This document shows, one piece after another, positions 33,336-41,225 of a stretch of 64,000 nt of DNA. This stretch comes from an uncultured Aquimarina sp. GTDB taxonomy: Bacteria; Bacteroidota; Bacteroidia; Flavobacteriales; Flavobacteriaceae. A program made the translations under genes and the position numbers. The notes under the pieces are model-generated. The model made no database searches. It had not been told where the DNA came from and saw only the letters and a list, made by a program, of their open reading frames with translations. The stretch covers positions 558,001 through 622,000 of the forward strand of contig NZ_CANMQT010000001.1 in NCBI RefSeq assembly GCF_947500065.1, written 5' to 3'. Position 1 is the first letter of the stretch. Each line of letters begins with the position of its first letter.

Positions 33336-35405
33336 GTGCATAAATTACTTAATATTCCTTTTCTGATTCTTACCTTTTCTTTAATTGTTGGTATTGTTAT
33401 TGGCTACTACATTTCGATAGATCTTAAAATTGTACTTATAGCCCAAGGGATTGCCATAAGTGGCCTAATTAGTACTTGGTGGTATGCAAAAAAAATGTTT
33501 CGGAGTGCTATTGGATTTAGTGCTTTGACATTAATCGTTTTTATCCTTTTAGGAATTACCTTAGTACAAATTCATCATCCTAAAAACAATCCTGATCACT
33601 ACACCAATCTATTTTCTGAAGAATATCAAGAAAATTCGGTAACCATAAGCTTTTACATAAAAGAAAGGCTAAAACCCACATCTTTTTATGAAAAATATGT
33701 AATCACTCTTCAATCAATAGAAAGCCAAAAAACAACAGGGAATCTATTACTTCAAATACCTAAAGCGGACTTACAAACTAATCTTACGATCGGAGCGTCA
33801 TATATTACACATTCTCAAATCAAACTTATTCCCTCCCCTTCAAATCCAAATCAATTTAACTATGCCCACCATCTTTCTCAGCAGTATATTTTTCATAAAG
33901 TTACTACAGACTTACATCAATTAATTCCAAGAGACATTCCTATGTTTTCTATCCATTACATAGCGAGTTATATTAGAACTGATATCAATCAAAAGCTTGC
34001 TTTATATGATTTCAATAAGAAACAATTATCGATTATTAATGCTTTACTTTTAGGTCAAAGACAAGATATTGATCAAGAAACCTTCACAGATTATAGAGAT
34101 GCAGGAGCCATACATATATTAGCAGTTTCGGGATTGCATGTTGGTATACTTCTAATGTTATTAAACTTCATTCTTAAACCTCTAGAACGTTTAATAAGTA
34201 ATGGCAAAGCGTTTAAAACCATATTTATTATTATAGTTCTTTGGTGTTTTGCAGTTATTGCAAGTTTATCTCCTTCAATTCTCAGAGCTGTTACTATGTT
34301 CTCTTTTATAGCCATAGGAATGCACATTCGCTCTAAAACAAGCATTTATAACGCCTTAATAGTTTCCATGTTTATGCTATTATGCATGCGCCCATTGTTA
34401 TTATTTTCTGTGGGATTCCAATTGAGTTATTTAGCAGTATTTGCAATCGTTTGGATACAGCCATTATTAGTTAAGCTATACAGGCCAAGATTTTATATCG
34501 ATAAAATACTTTGGGAAACCTTTACGGTTACAATCTCCGCTCAATTAGGCTTATTACCACTAACCCTATTTTATTTTCATCAGTTCCCTCTTTTATTTTT
34601 TATTGCTAACCTGATCATTATACCATTATTGGGTTTCTTACTTGGTTTTGGAATATTAGTAATGACTCTTGCAGAAATAGGAATATTACCAGATTGGATG
34701 GCTGCTACTTTTGGAGGTTGTATAGATGTAATGAATTCCATTGTTCATTGGGTTTCAAAACAAGAAACTTATTTGATTACAGATATTACATTTTCATGGA
34801 GGATGCTCATTATTGGATATACCCTTATAATCTCTTTAGTATTTACTTTTAAAAAGTTTAAGCTCAACAGAATTTTTGCAGTTACGACTAGTGTGGCTTT
34901 TCTATTGTTTATTTTTATTTATGAAAAAAAGCTACACCTAAACAAAGAGGAGCTTGTCATTTTTCATAATCATCGTAATACAACGCTAAGTGTTTTACAT
35001 CACCAAAATGTAAGAGTATATAGCAAGGATTCTATTTCGGAAATAACCAAAAGTTACTTGTTTAAAGGCTACCTCACCCAAAATAATTCCAAAATAACTT
35101 TTCATAAAAAACTAAAAAACATTTACAACTACAGAGAGAAAACAATTTTAGTCATAGACAGTTCTGCCATATATAACATAAAAGAGTTACATCCTGACAT
35201 TATAATTCTATCCAATTCTCCAAAAATTCACCTAAATAGAGTTATTGAAATCTTAGAACCAAAACAAATTATTGCCGATGGAAGCAACTACAGAAGTTAT
35301 CTTGACAAATGGGAAAAAAGCTGTAAAAAACAAAAAATCCCTTTTCATCGAACAGATAAAAAGGGAGCATATATTTTAAATACTAATTCTACAAAGCATC
35401 ATTAA
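33336..35405 (+). CDS. comEC: ComEC/Rec2-family DNA uptake channel protein
   Basis: 689 aa starting at GTG. No upstream ATG stays in frame and the first residues (LNIPFLILTFSLIVGIVIGYY) are the expected first helix. A DUF4131-type N-terminal region is followed by the Competence domain with ILAVSGLHVGILL and about eight further helices. The C-terminal ~170 residues look like a worn metallo-beta-lactamase fold with no HxHxDH motif. The protein should carry single-stranded DNA across the inner membrane. The stop codon region overlaps the convergent serine hydrolase by 17 nt. Confidence 0.9.
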   Translation: MHKLLNIPFLILTFSLIVGIVIGYYISIDLKIVLIAQGIAISGLISTWWYAKKMFRSAIGFSALTLIVFILLGITLVQIHHPKNNPDHYTNLFSEEYQENSVTISFYIKERLKPTSFYEKYVITLQSIESQKTTGNLLLQIPKADLQTNLTIGASYITHSQIKLIPSPSNPNQFNYAHHLSQQYIFHKVTTDLHQLIPRDIPMFSIHYIASYIRTDINQKLALYDFNKKQLSIINALLLGQRQDIDQETFTDYRDAGAIHILAVSGLHVGILLMLLNFILKPLERLISNGKAFKTIFIIIVLWCFAVIASLSPSILRAVTMFSFIAIGMHIRSKTSIYNALIVSMFMLLCMRPLLLFSVGFQLSYLAVFAIVWIQPLLVKLYRPRFYIDKILWETFTVTISAQLGLLPLTLFYFHQFPLLFFIANLIIIPLLGFLLGFGILVMTLAEIGILPDWMAATFGGCIDVMNSIVHWVSKQETYLITDITFSWRMLIIGYTLIISLVFTFKKFKLNRIFAVTTSVAFLLFIFIYEKKLHLNKEELVIFHNHRNTTLSVLHHQNVRVYSKDSISEITKSYLFKGYLTQNNSKITFHKKLKNIYNYREKTILVIDSSAIYNIKELHPDIIILSNSPKIHLNRVIEILEPKQIIADGSNYRSYLDKWEKSCKKQKIPFHRTDKKGAYILNTNSTKHH

Positions 35406-36678
35406 GGCTAGATACTTGAGCCAATAATTCTTGTTCTGGCATTTCCATAACTTCTTTCACTATCTTATGAAGATCTGGAATTACCGTTCTCGCTAACTTG
35501 GTAGGACTATTGAAAAGAATTGTAATACCAAGGTCTTCCTGAGGAAATATAGCAATTTCACTTCTGAAGCTATTTACATGACCTCCGTGATGAATCATCC
35601 TATTAGACTCTCCTGTTTCTCTATTTTTAAAATCATGAATACGCCATCCGTGCGCATAGTGAGATCCTTGATGTCCATCCCATCTCTGATAATACTTGCT
35701 TTTTCCTGGAAGATTAATTACTGGATTAAAAACATTCTTTAAACCATCGGCACTCATTACATTAGGATTATGACCTAACAAAAATCGCATCCACTTAGCC
35801 ATATCAGTTACACTAGCATTTACTCCTCCAGCTGGAATGGCATTATAATATTTTTGGTTGATCTTTAAAGACTTCCAGCGTCTACCATATTTTCTATGTG
35901 GCATCGCTACATTAGAAGACATTTTTAAGGAATTATAATCTGTTGACGCAGTAGTCATCTTAAGAGGCTTAAAAATTCTTTCTGCAATTGCTTCTCCATA
36001 TGATTTACCAGCAACTTTTTTTATCATTTCACCACTTAGAGCAAACACAGCATTCTGATAACTATAGATATTACCTGGTTTATCAATTGTTCGAATACTT
36101 TTAAACTGACCAGCTATTGTATTCAAATCTACTCCATCCTCTACAAGGTTCGTAAAACTATGATAAGGTAATCCTGATGAATGAGACAAAATATGCGACA
36201 GTGTCACACTATCCGTCCATTTTCTACTCGCTAATTGAAAAGATGGTACGTAATCGCTAACCTTAGCTTCCCAATCAAGTAATCCTTCTTCTACATACAT
36301 CCCAGATAACACACCTGCAAAACCTTTAGAAACAGATCCTATTCTAAAAATTGTTTCTTCATTTATTGTATCATTTAAGGATGCATTTCTTTTTCCAAAA
36401 CCTCCTAAATAAATAACAGAATCACATTTTACAATACCAACACCTGCTCCAACAATTTTATGCTGTTTTAATGCTTTACTAAAGTAAGATTCAATGGCAT
36501 CTACCAATAACTCTTTTTGTCTATCCGAAATTGGATTTCTAAAAAAGTCAACAGATGCTTGTACTTTATTTATTGGTTTAGAAGGAATAGGTACCTCAAT
36601 CTTATTAGCAGAAATAAGTGGAAATAACAATGCAATTAATAACAACATTGAAGGGGCAATGATGAAGCGTTTTTTCAT
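35389..36678 (-). CDS. Exported serine hydrolase, beta-lactamase/PBP4* family
   Basis: 429 aa with an N-terminal signal peptide (IAPSMLLLIALLFPLISANK). Beta-lactamase class C-type motifs are visible: SVSK (catalytic Ser and Lys) in FRIGSVSKGFAG, the YxN motif in YSYQNAVFA, and HGG in MIHHGGHVNSF. These enzymes act as D,D-peptidases or esterases, and the sequence cannot say which. A 5' leader of about 90 nt carries a 12-bp hairpin. The 3' end overlaps comEC tail to tail. Confidence 0.88.
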   Translation of the reverse strand: MKKRFIIAPSMLLLIALLFPLISANKIEVPIPSKPINKVQASVDFFRNPISDRQKELLVDAIESYFSKALKQHKIVGAGVGIVKCDSVIYLGGFGKRNASLNDTINEETIFRIGSVSKGFAGVLSGMYVEEGLLDWEAKVSDYVPSFQLASRKWTDSVTLSHILSHSSGLPYHSFTNLVEDGVDLNTIAGQFKSIRTIDKPGNIYSYQNAVFALSGEMIKKVAGKSYGEAIAERIFKPLKMTTASTDYNSLKMSSNVAMPHRKYGRRWKSLKINQKYYNAIPAGGVNASVTDMAKWMRFLLGHNPNVMSADGLKNVFNPVINLPGKSKYYQRWDGHQGSHYAHGWRIHDFKNRETGESNRMIHHGGHVNSFRSEIAIFPQEDLGITILFNSPTKLARTVIPDLHKIVKEVMEMPEQELLAQVSSLNDAL

Positions 36679-36700
36679 AATAGGTTAAGCTCAAGTAAGA

Positions 36701-36737
36701 TATTTAAAACCAAAAAAAATGGGGATGGTTTTAAATA
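36701..36737 (-). promoter_or_regulatory. 12-bp leader hairpin of the serine hydrolase gene
   Basis: TATTTAAAACCA (36,701-36,712) and TGGTTTTAAATA (36,726-36,737) are perfect arms around a 13-nt loop, 22 nt upstream of the start codon. A bulged A lets the stem extend by three pairs (AAG/CTT). It lies between the start and the -7 box at 36,781, so it would be in the mRNA leader. Confidence 0.55.
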
Positions 36738-36780
36738 CTTTAATCTAACGATTTGGTTTACTAATTATTTCAATTTCGAC

Positions 36781-36788
36781 CAAATATA
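36781..36788 (-). promoter_or_regulatory. Likely -7 element of the serine hydrolase gene
   Basis: CAAATATA reads TATATTTG on the minus strand, an exact TAnnTTTG match, about 100 nt before the start codon. The -33 element is not clear at the usual distance. The rest of the 36,679-37,006 interval holds no ORF of note. Confidence 0.4.
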
Positions 36789-37006
36789 ACGATTATATGC
36801 AAATATCGTCGTTGAAATGCATTTTTTTCTAAAGTTTAACATTTAAACAATCCAAATTAATAATTTTTAGAAACCATATGTAAGATAATTCTTTCTTTAA
36901 TGAATTATAGATTACATATTACGCCTATTTAACTCAAATTATTTGCAAAAAACACAGTAGCCTGTAAGTATGGCCTATCTATTTGCGACAATTGTTAAAA
37001 AATACT

Positions 37007-37477
37007 ATGAAAAGAGGTCTTTTATTATTGGTACTGATTGTTGGTGTCATTTTTATTAGTAATGCACAACAAATAAACACAATCCCTACAAAACAGATTC
37101 GCCAATTACCAAGTGGATGGCATAAGTTTATTTCTGAAGGAGCAACTTTTGATGTAGAAGTATTAAATGGCACTTTAATTAAAGGGAATATTTTTTGGTT
37201 TGACACAGCTACATACTCAGGTACCTTTTCTAATAACCAAGTTTCGGGAAGAGGAACCTATACATGGCCTAATGGTGATCGTTATGAAGGTTCTTTTAGA
37301 AAAAATCAAATGAACGGCAAAGGTACCTTATACAAAACTGATGGATCTAAACATCAGGGAAAATGGAAACACAACAAGAAAAATGGAAAAGGAAAAGTCT
37401 ATGATAGTAATGGCACTATAGTCAAGCAAGGTCTTTGGAACGAGGGTGAGTATATTGATAAAATCACCAAAAAATAA
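37007..37477 (+). CDS. Exported MORN-repeat protein
   Basis: 156 aa from ATG 37,007. The open frame extends upstream to a TTG, but the signal peptide (MKRGLLLLVLIVGVIFISNAQ) begins here. After a ~50-residue segment come three to four MORN repeats of the form YSGTFSNNQVSGRGTYTWPNG, GKGTLYKTDGSKHQGKW and GKGKVYDSNGTI. MORN repeats form an elongated beta-sheet surface for protein or membrane contact. The exported location suggests an envelope role. It is a single gene. Confidence 0.85.
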   Translation: MKRGLLLLVLIVGVIFISNAQQINTIPTKQIRQLPSGWHKFISEGATFDVEVLNGTLIKGNIFWFDTATYSGTFSNNQVSGRGTYTWPNGDRYEGSFRKNQMNGKGTLYKTDGSKHQGKWKHNKKNGKGKVYDSNGTIVKQGLWNEGEYIDKITKK

Positions 37478-37515
37478 TCTGTACATATCTCAATAAAAGG
37501 GACACATCATATATC

Positions 37516-37854
37516 TCAAACTAGTTTTATATCTTCCTTAAAAAGCATATGAATATATTCCGCGTGAATATCAGCATTGTGTTTATTTTCAAGACAGTGA
37601 AACAATAGGTGTATTAACCCATAATCCCCTAAACAATCCCGATATTCATCCTGATCTTTATTTTTCACCCATAGAACAAAACTACATAAATGACCTATTT
37701 CCCCTAATTTTTCAGGCTTTTTTAAACACTTCTTAAACTCATTTAATTCCATAAGTGCATATTCATTATACTTTTGTTTACAAAAGTTATAATCAAATGT
37801 ATGCTTATAGGATCTAAGCTTTCGGTTTTGTATTTCATACTTAATACCACTCAT
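37516..37854 (-). CDS. Hypothetical protein, 112 aa
   Basis: No signal peptide and no membrane segment. The sequence is rich in charged residues, Cys (5) and His, with helices such as EYALMELNEFKKCLKKPEKLG and ADIHAEYIHMLFKEDIKLV. No family is recognised. Upstream (37,980-38,027) lies a striking nested dyad that could be its operator. The gene is isolated and convergent with the MORN gene. Confidence 0.55.
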   Translation of the reverse strand: MSGIKYEIQNRKLRSYKHTFDYNFCKQKYNEYALMELNEFKKCLKKPEKLGEIGHLCSFVLWVKNKDQDEYRDCLGDYGLIHLLFHCLENKHNADIHAEYIHMLFKEDIKLV

Positions 37855-37979
37855 AAGGTGTATTTTTTCAATTAGGTATTGGTGCTATACATATACTTTG
37901 TTTTATTCTGTAATAACAAAATGCACTCCATAATTGTATTTTTAAGATTCTTTTAATGAAGTTTAACGAAACGCTATGA

Positions 37980-38027
37980 CTAGGAATAATTCCAATACAA
38001 AGATACAAAATTTGGAATAATTCCTAG
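37980..38027. repeat. 16-bp perfect inverted repeat with self-symmetric arms
   Basis: CTAGGAATAATTCCAA (37,980-37,995) and TTGGAATAATTCCTAG (38,012-38,027) are exact reverse complements with a 16-nt spacer. Each arm contains its own dyad, GGAAT-A-ATTCC. The rest of the 37,855-38,184 region has no ORF apart from the terminator at 38,103. The pair could be two binding sites of one regulator upstream of the 112-aa gene, or a cruciform or RNA hairpin. Confidence 0.7.
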
Positions 38028-38102
38028 TTTATTTAATCGTATTCTTTTCTGAAATTCGTTATGCTAAAAGAAAAAAAATGATAAATTCTATTACCGCCCA
38101 AA

Positions 38103-38135
38103 ACAAAAAACCCTTTTATCAAGAGGATAAAAGGG
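38103..38135 (-). terminator. Intrinsic terminator after the 215-aa gene
   Basis: CCCTTTTATC (38,111-38,120) and GATAAAAGGG (38,126-38,135) form a perfect 10-bp stem with a 5-nt loop. The A-run at 38,105-38,110 becomes the U-run on the minus strand, 50 nt after the stop at 38,185. Confidence 0.85.
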
Positions 38136-38184
38136 ATCTAGAACATAATGATATATGTTTTCTTATAAAACTAAGATATTAACT

Positions 38185-38832
38185 TTACTTCTGACAACTT
38201 ACATCATAAAAGTCTAAAATTGCTATTAACCCTTTTAGGCTCTTCTGATATTCTCCTGCTTCTATTTTTTGTTGTAACACAGGGCAATCATCAAAAAATT
38301 TGTTAGCTCTTTTAGGCATTTTCTTTGGCTTATCTGATAATTTCATCAAAACTTGACGTGCTTTTTCTTCTCCGTTTTTTAAAACTGTATATACGCACTT
38401 TCCTTTATTTATATAAGGAATACTATAGGGCGGACAATATAATTTTACCGAATTATTTTCATGTATTTTATGATAGAAAAAAGTAAGCCCAAAACTTTCC
38501 CCTGATTTAACAGGATAAAGTTCTAATACTTTTGATTCGTGCTCGATTTCGATTTTAGTCAAATTTTCTGCATAAAAACTAGACCAATCTTCTTGTTTTA
38601 TAAATTCAGTAATCGGCTTAGATTTAATAAATCTCACAGCATGCGAACTATAATTTATGATATTAATAAACCCATACCCTTTTATAATGCTATCGCTTTT
38701 AGTATAAACAGTAACCTGTGTAAATTTTTTAGCTTCCATTTTTTTAGGCTCGGTAAATGTCATTGTAACTTGTGATTTGACCGAAACAAAAGCTAAAAGA
38801 AATACTATTAAACCTATTCTTTTCATCTCCAC
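38185..38832 (-). CDS. Exported hypothetical protein, 215 aa
   Basis: A signal peptide (MKRIGLIVFLLAFVSVKSQ, start possibly at the second Met) is followed by a mixed alpha/beta protein with no recognised domain. Segments include DSIIKGYGFINIINYSSHA and a Cys pair near the middle and end. It has a terminator of its own and no operon partner. Location is probably periplasmic. Function unknown. Confidence 0.65.
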   Translation of the reverse strand: MEMKRIGLIVFLLAFVSVKSQVTMTFTEPKKMEAKKFTQVTVYTKSDSIIKGYGFINIINYSSHAVRFIKSKPITEFIKQEDWSSFYAENLTKIEIEHESKVLELYPVKSGESFGLTFFYHKIHENNSVKLYCPPYSIPYINKGKCVYTVLKNGEEKARQVLMKLSDKPKKMPKRANKFFDDCPVLQQKIEAGEYQKSLKGLIAILDFYDVSCQK

Positions 38833-38887
38833 CTGTTTAAAAATTTTTAAATTATTTGAACAAGCAAGTATACGTCAACTTTCAAAT

Positions 38888-38925
38888 AAAAAAAAGTCCC
38901 TTTTTATCACAATGACAAAAAGGGA
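38888..38925 (-). terminator. Intrinsic terminator after the thioredoxin-like gene
   Basis: TCCCTTTTT (38,897-38,905) pairs with AAAAAGGGA (38,917-38,925), and an A8 run precedes it on the plus strand (a U-run on the minus strand). It lies 30 nt past the stop codon at 38,955. Confidence 0.8.
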
Positions 38926-38954
38926 ATTATAATATATAACAATTATTCTTTTCT

Positions 38955-39494
38955 TTAATTACTAAATGTACTTACAAATGATTGCTCATATTGCTTCCAA
39001 GCATCTGCACTTGTCAATTTTTTATAATCATTGCTATGGATCATCTTTAGATAAATCTCTAATTGTTGCGGTGTTTTAAACCCTACAACGGGTGCTATTA
39101 AACTACCTTTTTCATCAAAGAAAACAATACTTGGATATCCACTAATCTTTAAGGCATTCGCAAAAAAGTGTTGACTATTTCTACCTTTCCTATCTGGATT
39201 ATGATTAGGGTTAGTATACGTAAAATCATTATATCTAATTTCTTCTGTACCTTCAGCATTAAACTTTACTGGATAATAATGAGTATTTACATAATCCACT
39301 ACATCTTTATTGTGAAAAGTTCTTTTATCCAAAAGTTTACAAGGCCCACACCAATCCGTATAAGCATCCATGAATATTTTCTTAGGGGTTTTCTTTTGTG
39401 CTGCTAAGGCTTCATTCATCGACATCCATTTGATTTCCTGAGCCTGAATAGGCAAAACGAATAGAAATCCAATTAGAAAAAGTAGGTTTTTCAT
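38955..39494 (-). CDS. Periplasmic thioredoxin-fold protein
   Basis: 179 aa with a signal peptide (LLFLIGFLFVLPIQAQ). The thioredoxin domain has the active site DWCGPCKLLDKRTF at about residue 48 and the cis-Pro region SGYPSIVFFDEKG. It belongs to the thioredoxin_7/DsbD-gamma-like group that reduces or shuffles disulfides in the periplasm. It lies downstream of the POT transporter but a strong terminator separates the two, so it is transcribed alone. Confidence 0.9.
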   Translation of the reverse strand: MKNLLFLIGFLFVLPIQAQEIKWMSMNEALAAQKKTPKKIFMDAYTDWCGPCKLLDKRTFHNKDVVDYVNTHYYPVKFNAEGTEEIRYNDFTYTNPNHNPDRKGRNSQHFFANALKISGYPSIVFFDEKGSLIAPVVGFKTPQQLEIYLKMIHSNDYKKLTSADAWKQYEQSFVSTFSN

Positions 39495-39545
39495 GTGCTT
39501 AAATTTTGTATTTACATATTAGTCGAAACAAAAACTGTTCCTTAT

Positions 39546-39580
39546 TAAAAACTTTACCCGTTTTGGGTAACGGGTAAAGT
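39546..39580 (-). terminator. Intrinsic terminator of the DPP-IV/POT unit
   Basis: ACTTTACCCGTT (39,551-39,562) and AACGGGTAAAGT (39,569-39,580) form a perfect 12-bp stem with a 6-nt loop. The preceding plus-strand A-run gives a U-run on the minus strand, 14 nt after the POT stop codon. Confidence 0.9.
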
Positions 39581-39593
39581 AGTGTTTTTAGTA

Positions 39594-41183
39594 TTAACGG
39601 ATTCCGTGCATCATTCTTAATAAAGTCTTATTAAGCAATAACATAACCACTCCAGCTCCAGCAGGAATAACAGTAAACATTAAGAAGAAAACAGTCATTC
39701 CATATTCTTCTACTATAGGGTCAATAAAACTACCTGTTACACCAGCCATTGTATTGGCGATAAAGTTTGCGACAAACCAGATACCAAACATTAAGCCTAC
39801 ATACTTAACAGGCGCTAATTTACTAACATATGACAGTCCAACTGGTGATATACAAAGTTCACCTAGCGTATGGAACAAATATGCTAATATTAAGAAAATC
39901 ATACTAACTGATGCGGTCTTAGCTCCTAATGGTATTCCCATTGAACCGAAGGCTAATATTCCAAAACCTAAACCTAAAAGTATTAATCCAATTGCAAACT
40001 TTACAGGTCCAGTTGGATTGTATTTACTTTGCCATACTTTAGAAAAAAGTGGCGCAAAGGCTATAATGAAGAATGAATTTAAAATTCCGAACCAAGAAGC
40101 TGGAACATCTGTAGAGTCAGCAACAAATTCTCTTTGTAACATCCATATTACAATACCCCATATAACTGCAAAGCCAATTCCCAATAAAATATTGGATAAA
40201 GAATATTTCCCAAATGTTTGCTTAAACAACATCATCAAAACCCAGGTGATTATCAACATTGGTACTACAGTCAATATAGTATTTGATATTTTGAATATCA
40301 TAGCACCATCGCCTTCCAGTACTCTATTTGTATAATCTGAAGCAAATATGGTCATAGAACCACCTGCTTGCTCAAAAGCCCACCAGAAAAATATCACAAA
40401 GAATGAAAAAACACCAATTACGATAAGTCTATCACTAGTCACTTTTGATTTCTTAGATTCATCGATAATATCTTCGATTGCATCTTGTGTATCTTCTATA
40501 GAATCTTCTATTACATCATCAAGATCTTCAATTTTCTTTGGAGAAAGGCCAATATTCGCAAAAATTCCTTGCGCAAAATAAAACTGTAACATTCCTATAA
40601 ACATAAAGATTCCAGCTAGACCAAAACCGTAATGCCATCCTACTTTCTCTCCAATATATCCACATAAAAGAATTCCCAAAAATGCTCCGGCATTAATACC
40701 CATATAGAAGATGGTATATCCAGCATCTTTCTCTTTTCCTTGTGTCTTATATAGTTGACCAACCATTGAAGAAATATTCGGCTTAAAAAGGCCATTACCA
40801 ATGATCAAAAGTCCTAATCCTGCAAAAAAGAAAAGATCTGCTGTAACCTCTAATGCCATAGATGCATGACCCAAGGTCATTAAAAGAGCTCCAAGAATAA
40901 CAGCATTCCTATAACCCATAATTTTATCGGCTATCAAACCACCCAAAATTGGAGTGATATAAACCAATCCTGTATACCAAGCATAAAGAAGTAATGCTTC
41001 TTTACGATCCCATCCCCAACCTTCATCTGCGATAGAAGCTACAAGAAATAGAACAAGTAAAGCACGCATTCCATAGTAAGAAAAACGTTCCCACATCTCC
41101 GTAAAGAAGAGAACAAAAAGCCCTGAAGGATGTCCTAAAACGGTTCTTTGGTTTATTTCCGAACCTCCAAATTTAAATTCCAT
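39594..41183 (-). CDS. POT-family proton-dependent oligopeptide transporter
   Basis: 529 aa, polytopic (about 14 helices). PTR2 landmarks: FFTEMWERFSYYGMRALLVLF near the N-terminus, GGLIADKIMGYRNAV, GNGLFKPNISSMVG and FYMGINAGAFLG, including the ExxER-type proton-coupling motif as EMWERF. A charged loop rich in Asp/Glu (EDLDDVIEDSIEDTQDAIED) separates the two halves. It imports di- and tripeptides across the inner membrane. DPP-IV is encoded 42 nt upstream on the same strand, so products of that peptidase are the likely substrates. Confidence 0.94.
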   Translation of the reverse strand: MEFKFGGSEINQRTVLGHPSGLFVLFFTEMWERFSYYGMRALLVLFLVASIADEGWGWDRKEALLLYAWYTGLVYITPILGGLIADKIMGYRNAVILGALLMTLGHASMALEVTADLFFFAGLGLLIIGNGLFKPNISSMVGQLYKTQGKEKDAGYTIFYMGINAGAFLGILLCGYIGEKVGWHYGFGLAGIFMFIGMLQFYFAQGIFANIGLSPKKIEDLDDVIEDSIEDTQDAIEDIIDESKKSKVTSDRLIVIGVFSFFVIFFWWAFEQAGGSMTIFASDYTNRVLEGDGAMIFKISNTILTVVPMLIITWVLMMLFKQTFGKYSLSNILLGIGFAVIWGIVIWMLQREFVADSTDVPASWFGILNSFFIIAFAPLFSKVWQSKYNPTGPVKFAIGLILLGLGFGILAFGSMGIPLGAKTASVSMIFLILAYLFHTLGELCISPVGLSYVSKLAPVKYVGLMFGIWFVANFIANTMAGVTGSFIDPIVEEYGMTVFFLMFTVIPAGAGVVMLLLNKTLLRMMHGIR

Positions 41184-41225
41184 ATAAAAAAATTAAGTTA
41201 GTAAAATTTATAAGTTGTTTAGTTA

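Noticed and set aside
33291..33343. Short ORF (18 codons) overlapping the GTG start of comEC as a coupling leader peptide
   Set aside because: No ribosome binding site or conservation evidence. Random ORFs of this size are common.
38849..38864. Palindrome in the run TTTAAAAATTTTTAAA near the 215-aa gene start
   Set aside because: It is made only of A and T in a very AT-rich region, so chance is the simplest explanation.
39754..40335. 193-aa plus-strand ORF
   Set aside because: It lies antisense inside the POT transporter gene and reads as low-complexity complement of membrane helices.
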